DNA of 64,000 nucleotides, taken from the NCBI RefSeq assembly GCF_964355755.1, contig NC_092675.1:14461312-14525311 (forward strand), given 5' to 3'. This DNA comes from Antedon mediterranea (Eukaryota > Echinodermata > Crinoidea > Comatulida > Antedonidae). The position numbers and the translations under genes were made by a program. A model generated the notes under the pieces. It had not been told where the DNA came from and did not search any database. It worked only from the letters and a program-made list of their open reading frames with translations. Positions 59,660-64,000 of the stretch are shown in pieces (the first letter of the stretch is position 1; each line of letters begins with the position of its first letter).

Positions 59660-60223
59660 TCAAAGAAAACCAAGCGTTAACACCATACCAGTCACTAAGA
59701 ATGCTACTACTACTCTGAAAAAAACATCTCCCTTCCTACACAGAAACAAATTATGAACGAAAATAAAAAATAAAAAAATAAAAATAATTATTAAACAAAA
59801 CACGCGCATTATGAATAAAATGAATAATTTAAGAATATTTGTTAAACTACCCACGAACAAACTAACCGATTCATCGTCATTACGAAGTTCAAATAACGAA
59901 AACCTTTCCTTGAAAAATCCACAGGAGACACGTTTTACATTTTCTAACAGCAATTCAGTGTCACATTGTGTCGCAACACATGTACATACAACGAGTCCTG
60001 TCACAAGTCTGCCGACATCTATTTTTCTATCGCTCATCATTTGTTCTAATACATAATACAGCGCTTCCAAAGAAATATCTTTACACAATTCTAACACATT
60101 AAAATTGTTTTCCAACTCTTTACAATCACGAATAGTACTCTGGAGGATGGGTGAATCCAAAACAACTAACCCCGTCAATTTATATTCAATGTATGCTAAA
60201 ACTACTTCCTCTAAATCAACCAT
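59660..60223 (-). CDS. Bcl-2 family-like protein (virus-type apoptosis regulator), 187 aa
   Basis: This is the only long intact coding frame in the element. I start at ATG 60223; the frame is open upstream but offers only a TTG at 60235. Features in Bcl-2 order: VVLAYIEYKL at residues 7-16 resembles a BH4 helix. Residues 28-42 (QSTIRDCKELENNF) sit where BH3 is expected. D65 to V74 with IDVGRLV resembles BH1, although its usual tryptophan is a valine and the following glycines are missing. Residues 110-123 (LFELRNDDESVSLF) sit where BH2 is expected, without its tryptophan. Two hydrophobic segments follow (about 130-158 and 168-187); the last, after an RKGD loop, resembles the tail anchor that puts family members in mitochondrial or ER membranes. 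Bcl-2 homologues are known from several animal DNA viruses, where they block host cell death. Whether this one inhibits or promotes death cannot be read from sequence. The family call needs a structure or profile check. Confidence 0.68.
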   Translation of the reverse strand: MVDLEEVVLAYIEYKLTGLVVLDSPILQSTIRDCKELENNFNVLELCKDISLEALYYVLEQMMSDRKIDVGRLVTGLVVCTCVATQCDTELLLENVKRVSCGFFKERFSLFELRNDDESVSLFVGSLTNILKLFILFIMRVFCLIIIFIFLFFIFVHNLFLCRKGDVFFRVVVAFLVTGMVLTLGFL

Positions 60224-60369
60224 AACGCTCGACAAAACAAATGATAATGGATGTAATTACCAAGAAAGTTACAACTTAAAACCTTTATTTTTGTTTTTAA
60301 AAAGAAAAAAAGTAACATAGAAACTAATTTTGTCAGGAAATGTGTTTTTATTATTTATGTGATTTATTT

Positions 60370-60378
60370 GTGTTTATA
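60370..60378 (-). promoter_or_regulatory. TATA-like TTTATAAAC upstream of the Bcl-2-like gene
   Basis: The minus strand reads CTTTATAAACAC about 150 bp before the ATG. The core TTATAAAC is the same word as the TATA-like site of both inverted-repeat promoters (53737-53744 and its mirror). No CRE or CCAAT box accompanies it. Confidence 0.4.
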
Positions 60379-60462
60379 AAGTTACAACATTAACATTTAA
60401 TTTGGTAAAAAAATGTGAATATACGGAGCCGATTGTAATTTTTAATCCTTAGTATAGTGAGA

Positions 60463-60471
60463 GATTTTATA
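60463..60471 (+). promoter_or_regulatory. TATA-like TTTATAAAC facing right
   Basis: Plus-strand TTTTATAAACAAAAAAAG, back to back with the site at 60370-60378. It could be the promoter of a lost gene: the 60480-60620 stretch downstream is less AT-rich and coding-like, but broken by stops. Confidence 0.3.
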
Positions 60472-60879
60472 AACAAAAAAAGAGCGGACGGAAATTAAAG
60501 ATTGCAGATTAGACATATAGAAATGGATTGAAATTGGAAATCTACATGATCAAAGAAAAGAAACCCATTGTTCCGACAGAAGCTAATGACATTTACAAAG
60601 GATGACAAACTTTGAATAGAGTAAATACCGTATAACATAATTAAATTTTGTCAAGATAGTTGTCAAAAATAAATAAAATATATTATACTGAATTTACTTT
60701 GTACATTTATTTAATTTAGGCCGTAATTAGGTTTGTTGTTCATTTATGATTGTGACAAAAAAAAATACATACTAATAAAACAGCTATAGGCCTATAAAAA
60801 AAGTAAAAAAAAAAATAATGATTCAGTGTTATAATTTTATTTACCTGTCATTATGTTAATAAAACATATTCTAAATTTA
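60472..60879 (+). other. intergenic region, possible unrecognised gene remnant at 60480-60620
   Basis: The part at 60480-60620 has a more even base composition than its surroundings and short open pieces (EIYMIKEKKPIVPTEANDIY in one frame). No family was recognised and each piece is under 40 codons. The rest is AT-rich with a single ATAGGCCTAT word at 60786. Confidence 0.35.
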
Positions 60880-61143
60880 ATTTATGTCATGTTAGATATA
60901 TTTTCAAAGACATTTGTTACATACAAATAATTTTGTAAAGAAATGTGTTACATAAGATAAATTTGTTAAGAAGTTTGTTTCATAAAAATATTTGTGAAGA
61001 TAAATTTGTTACATAAAAATTATTTTTGTAAAGAAATTTGTTACGTAAATTTATTTTTTACAAGAAGTTTGTAACAGAAAATTATTTTGCAAAGAATTAG
61101 TTGCATCAATTGATTTTATCAAACGTATGTAACATAAAAAAAA
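60880..61143 (+). repeat. degenerate tandem repeat, about 29-37 bp unit
   Basis: Roughly seven imperfect copies built around TTTGTTACATAAAAATTATT and TTTGTAAAGAA, ending at the inner edge of the right inverted repeat. Non-coding, with no equivalent next to the left arm. Confidence 0.75.
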
Positions 61144-61191
61144 ATCAAATTTCATTTTCGTTGTTGTTGCTTTTAAAAGAAAAAACACAAC

Positions 61192-61197
61192 CTTTAT
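61192..61197 (-). terminator. polyadenylation signal of the right inverted-repeat gene
   Basis: AATAAA on the minus strand, mirror of 54903-54908, about 130 bp after the stop at 61330. Confidence 0.6.
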
Positions 61198-61329
61198 TTT
61201 AACACACATTCTATTTCAATATAATTTACAACCATAATAATAATAAATTTACCGAAAAGAAATAAGAATTATAAAATTATGTAACATTAATTTAAAAAGT
61301 GTTAAGATATTATTTTAAATTTGTACAAA

Positions 61330-61883
61330 TTACAATTGGTAAAGAATCTTATTAAAAAGTTCTGAATCATTTGTAATCAACTTTATGGCTTTATCGAACG
61401 CATCAACATTGATACAACGTAAATGAAAGTAGTTTAGCGCCCATTCAAAATGGGTAGCGCTATTGTCCACAAGTTTCAATGCCAGAATTGGTCGAAAAAA
61501 TGTTAGGAGTTGTTCATATCTTGAGCCGTGAAAGTTATAACGTTCAACCATGTCCTTCAGAATGAATATAAATTCTTCTATGAAAACCTTCTCAATTGTT
61601 CTCATTATTTCTTTGTACTCAAGTTCGGTAGTTTCTTTCTTAATCTCCGCCTCCAGCACAGGGTTCAGGTACTCTTCCGCAAACACCTCATCTTCTACAT
61701 CGGCTTTTCTTGCCAAAAATAGGTGGTAGTCGAGTCAACTACCGATGACGTGTCGTCGTATACAATCCTCTCCTTTTCAGAAATTATTCTCGATCTATAA
61801 TGTTCGTCTTCTTCAGTATTAGATATATTATTGAAATCAACGTTCATTGGAGGTGGGGGTTGAATCACCATTAAACACGTCAT
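61330..61883 (-). pseudogene. inverted-repeat gene, right copy, frameshifted near the start
   Basis: Mirror copy of 54210-54771. ATG at 61883, TAA at 61330-61332. The second half is intact here (a 128-codon frame reaching the natural stop after NDSELFNKILYQL). A 5 bp insertion at about 61728-61735 (GACTCGACT in place of GACT, minus strand) shifts the frame around codon 50. It lacks the 12 bp VEDE duplication seen in the left copy. The two copies are thus broken at different points, so the gene was probably intact at insertion and decayed afterwards. Function is unrecognised; no enzyme motif was seen. Confidence 0.75.
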
Positions 61884-62142
61884 ACGATTTGAAGGTACTG
61901 CTGTGCCGTGTTGATGTGAAACTTTGTGTATCTTTACTCGATTAGATACAGCACTCTGTCCTTTTGAAGAAGAAAAAACTCTCTTACTACCGGATTGATT
62001 TTAAGTAGAATTCATCCTGATAGATAATAACAGCAGGATAAAGAACAGATGACTAAATGTTAAAAATCTAAAGCAGGAAAACTGTACTGTTTTCAAATTA
62101 ACAATCTGTATATATATAGTAAATCAGGTACCCTGTTAAAAA

Positions 62143-62306
62143 TAAAACAATTTACATAATATATAATACTTAATTCAATAATTCATAGAATAAATACCAA
62201 CGCAATTACTAAGTATTCATTAAAACACTCTCATATTAATAAAAATATATTAATATTCACGAATATTAAAACATCTCATAACTTATTCATTGGACTGAGA
62301 TCGCTA
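62143..62306 (-). repeat. 160 bp block in right arm, mirror of 53796-53959
   Basis: Same block as in the left arm, in opposite orientation, between the possible leader donor and acceptor. Confidence 0.75.
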
Positions 62307-62357
62307 AGCTTACAAAAACAATGAATTATGATTGGTAGATTAATTCATTAGGGCTAT

Positions 62358-62398
62358 GTTTATAAGGAATCTTATTGGTTATTTGCCGGATGACGTCA
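62358..62398 (-). promoter_or_regulatory. promoter-like CRE, CCAAT, TATA cluster (right arm)
   Basis: Minus strand TGACGTCA (62391-62398), CCAAT (62374-62378 read on that strand) and CTTATAAAC (62358-62366). All three words and their spacing match the left arm although the arms have diverged around them. It would drive the right gene copy inward. Confidence 0.65.
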
Positions 62399-62733
62399 CA
62401 TACCCGCTAAAATCACAGGATTAGAAAAAATAACCTGTCCACGCCTCACATACTGTAAACTAATTCCATGGAAAGACAGCGGATTGATATTATGATTTTG
62501 TTCTTATACAAACATAAAAAAAGCAGTAATCAAAGCTGATTAAACTTGTAGATTTTATTCATTAAACTATACATCAGACTTCTCAATGAAGGTAAGCACA
62601 TTCTTTTTAATATGTATTTATATTATATATATATATTTATTTATTACCATCTTTACTGAGGGTAGCCTATCCAGTTCCAAATAGAACTGATCAGATTGAT
62701 TCTATTTAATCAGACTGATTTTTAATATTTAAA
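62399..62733 (-). other. non-coding part of right arm, no gene seen
   Basis: Mirror of 53411-53703, longer by small insertions including a TA-rich run at about 62605-62640. No open frame of note. Confidence 0.55.
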
Positions 62734-62895
62734 TACAATTTAGATATATAATACTTAATTTATTAATTCAGAGAATAAAAACCAACGCATTTACTAATTA
62801 TTCATTAAAACACCCTCATATTAATAAAAAATATATTAATATTCATGAATATTAAAACATCTCATTACTTTTTCATTGGACTGAGATCGCTAAAC
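62734..62895 (-). repeat. 160 bp block in right arm, mirror of 53247-53410
   Basis: Contains ATTGGACTGAGATCGCTAAA at its outer edge, the mirror of the left-arm block start. Confidence 0.75.
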
Positions 62896-63241
62896 AAATT
62901 AATTTATTCATTTCTTCATAAATAATACCATTTTAATTATTAAATATTCATAAAACTACCCCCCTCATACCTAATTAATTAATTCATTTATTTATAAAAA
63001 ATACTCTTTAAAATATTAATTATTCATAAAAACTACCCTTCATAATTAATTAATTTATTCATTTATTCATAATAATCCCTTTAAAATATTAATTATTCAT
63101 AAAAACTACCCCTCATAATTAATTAATTTATTAATTTATTCATAAATAATACCCTTTAAAATATTTATTATTCATAAATAGTACTCTCATAATTAATATA
63201 TTAATATTAATTAATTAATTTATAAATTATTCATTGGACTG
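62896..63241 (-). repeat. subterminal AT-rich tandem repeats, right arm
   Basis: Mirror of 52907-53245, about four copies of the ATAAAACTACCCCTCATAAT type unit. The number and spacing of copies match the left arm. Confidence 0.75.
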
Positions 63242-63260
63242 AACGGGGTACTATACTACT

Positions 63261-63266
63261 GAAACA
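63261..63266. repeat. right target-site duplication GAAACA of the Polinton
   Basis: Direct copy of 52882-52887, immediately outside the CTATACTACT terminus. Confidence 0.9.
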
Positions 63267-63455
63267 GAACATCCATCCGTTTTCTATAAGTTCAATAATG
63301 GATTTCATGTTGTTCGACGCACCAATAAATACTGGGCCGAACAGACTTTGATGCGATCTCTGAAAAGTTCAGGTGGTCTAACTAGAGGAAGTGGTATGAC
63401 AGAGCATCAAAGAGCTGTGTGGACAATGTATGCACCTATATCTGCTGCCTACAAC
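63261..63455 (+). pseudogene. right part of the repetitive invertebrate gene, continuing after the Polinton
   Basis: The frame continues in phase with the left part: ETEHPSVFYKFNNGFHVVRR, TNKYWAEQTLMRSLKSSGGL and TRGSGMTEHQRAVWTMYAPI. The GGLTRG.GMTE.QRAVW stretch is the signature by which I recognise the family. Relative to my memory of the family, a few codons look deleted between YWA and EQTLMRS. Similarity appears to end near 63455 (SAAYN), perhaps at an exon edge. Together with 52684-52887 it shows that the Polinton landed inside an open reading frame. Confidence 0.7.
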
Positions 63456-64000
63456 ATAGTTGCCATTTCTGGAATTATTATGCTTTTTTGGCATTATTTG
63501 GAGGCCCACGGCATCTGGCATAATGCCGCGGCATTATTTAGCCGTTTTTAGCATAATCTGGCATAATTTTGTGTTTTTTGAACAACCAAAAAAAATAATA
63601 TACTGTACCACAGAACAAAAATAAAATATTTTGTTAATACATATCACCTTACACAATATCATATCGTACAAAACAGATCTGTTCGGGTTTTCCGTACAAT
63701 AATTCTTCCATCCTTTCGTTTCGGACTTAATCGACTCTTCGGATACTGGAAGGCTGCTCGAAAACTACCGTGTGTGCGATATAGGCAGCACAACAAATCC
63801 GAAGAGGCTACCTATTGGCCAATTATGTTGTTCTATTTCAGAGACCATGCAGGTTATTGGATCCCCAGATATAGAGACAATTGAACGAAAACACATTATG
63901 AAAGGGGTTTTGTTTTTACAGTTCTTAATTATAAGCGGCCACACCCCTACCTCAACCCTTAAAATGGCAATTTCCGGTAACTAGAAGCTCTAATTTTAAA
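63456..64000. other. flank with GGCATAAT words and a palindrome, no gene recognised
   Basis: 63485-63570 repeats GGCATTATTT, GGCATAAT and GCATAATCTGGCATAATTTT and includes a perfect 18 bp palindrome at 63520-63537. The rest (63570-64000) is unique-looking. The 63772-63984 frame starts at GTG, has no motif and is not supported as a gene. Confidence 0.5.

Larger units (their letters stand above)
52888..63260. mobile_element. Polinton/Maverick-type element, decayed, 10.4 kb
   Basis: The element is bounded by GAAACA direct repeats, starts 5'-AG and ends CT-3'. It carries inverted repeats of about 2.1 kb that begin AGTAGTATAGTACCCCGTTC. These are the structural hallmarks of Polintons (also called Mavericks; animal virus-like members are called adintoviruses). 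Integrase remnants lie inside. Intact Polintons are usually 15-20 kb or more; here about 3.1 kb is a nested transposon, leaving about 7.2 kb, of which about 4.2 kb is inverted repeat. No capsid, ATPase or protease gene was recognised. The arms differ by scattered substitutions and small indels, so the insertion is not recent. The only long intact coding frame is the Bcl-2-like gene. Confidence 0.88.
61144..63260 (-). repeat. right terminal inverted repeat
   Basis: Reverse complement of 52888-54957 with scattered differences. It ends GGGGTACTATACTACT at 63260, followed by the GAAACA target duplication. It carries the second copy of the gene, promoter cluster, blocks and subterminal repeats, all facing inward. 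Confidence 0.9.

Noticed and set aside
59401-59673. 90-codon minus-strand frame after the Bcl-2-like gene
   Set aside because: AT-rich, overlaps the gene end by 14 bp, no recognisable domain, no signals of its own.
60224-60235. Start of the Bcl-2-like gene at 60235
   Set aside because: That codon is TTG. The first ATG in frame is at 60223, just before the BH4-like segment, so the shorter form was used.
59811-60320. Plus-strand frames of 81 and 71 codons
   Set aside because: Antisense to the Bcl-2-like gene; composition follows the opposite strand.
63772-63984. 70-codon plus-strand frame
   Set aside because: Begins at GTG, no motif, no neighbouring gene signals.

Overview
The window is eukaryotic, almost certainly from a marine invertebrate animal. 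Evidence: long satellite arrays, AT-rich intergenic DNA, GT-AG splice signals, AATAAA signals, a Polinton/Maverick element, and clustered TAGGCCTAG-type motifs of a kind I associate with echinoderm and other deuterostome introns. The animal assignment is firm; the phylum is a guess. No tRNA, rRNA, CRISPR array or bacterial gene was seen, and no intact conventional host gene.

Layout. (1) 1-39008 is one GA-rich satellite of GATAGATCAGCGAGAGAGA-like units. It has several layers of higher-order repeat: a roughly 10-12 kb block present twice (1-9740 and 24287-36268), a 3.9 kb block in tandem, and a 2.44 kb block in tandem at the right end. (2) 39009-52617 is an unrelated AT-rich satellite with an 88 bp monomer. 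It has at least three monomer classes arranged in a fixed order, plus kilobase-scale duplications. (3) 52618-64000 is non-satellite DNA dominated by nested mobile elements.

The nest has three levels. The outermost is a fragment of a repetitive invertebrate gene family (GGLTRG/MTE..RAVW motifs) at 52684-52887 and 63261-63455. It is split by a 10.4 kb Polinton/Maverick-type element (52888-63260) with 6 bp target duplications (GAAACA), AG...CT ends and terminal inverted repeats of about 2.1 kb. The Polinton's integrase gene is in turn split by a 3.1 kb DNA transposon (55075-58209; ATA target duplication, TAGGCTATGGGGCATG ends). That transposon carries a broken, intron-containing gene which I think belongs to the same family as the outermost fragment.

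Most of the usual Polinton gene set (capsids, protease, ATPase, most of the polymerase) is gone. What remains is integrase debris, a short possible polymerase remnant, one gene present in both inverted repeats (each copy broken by a different lesion), and one fully open gene at 59660-60223 on the minus strand. That open gene looks like a Bcl-2 family protein: BH4-, BH1- and BH2-like segments in the right order and a hydrophobic C-terminus. A cell-death regulator in a decayed virus-like element is the most notable content. The two inverted repeats carry matching inward promoters (CRE, CCAAT, TATA-like) that would have driven the duplicated gene. Homology calls rest on motif recognition by eye; no search was run.
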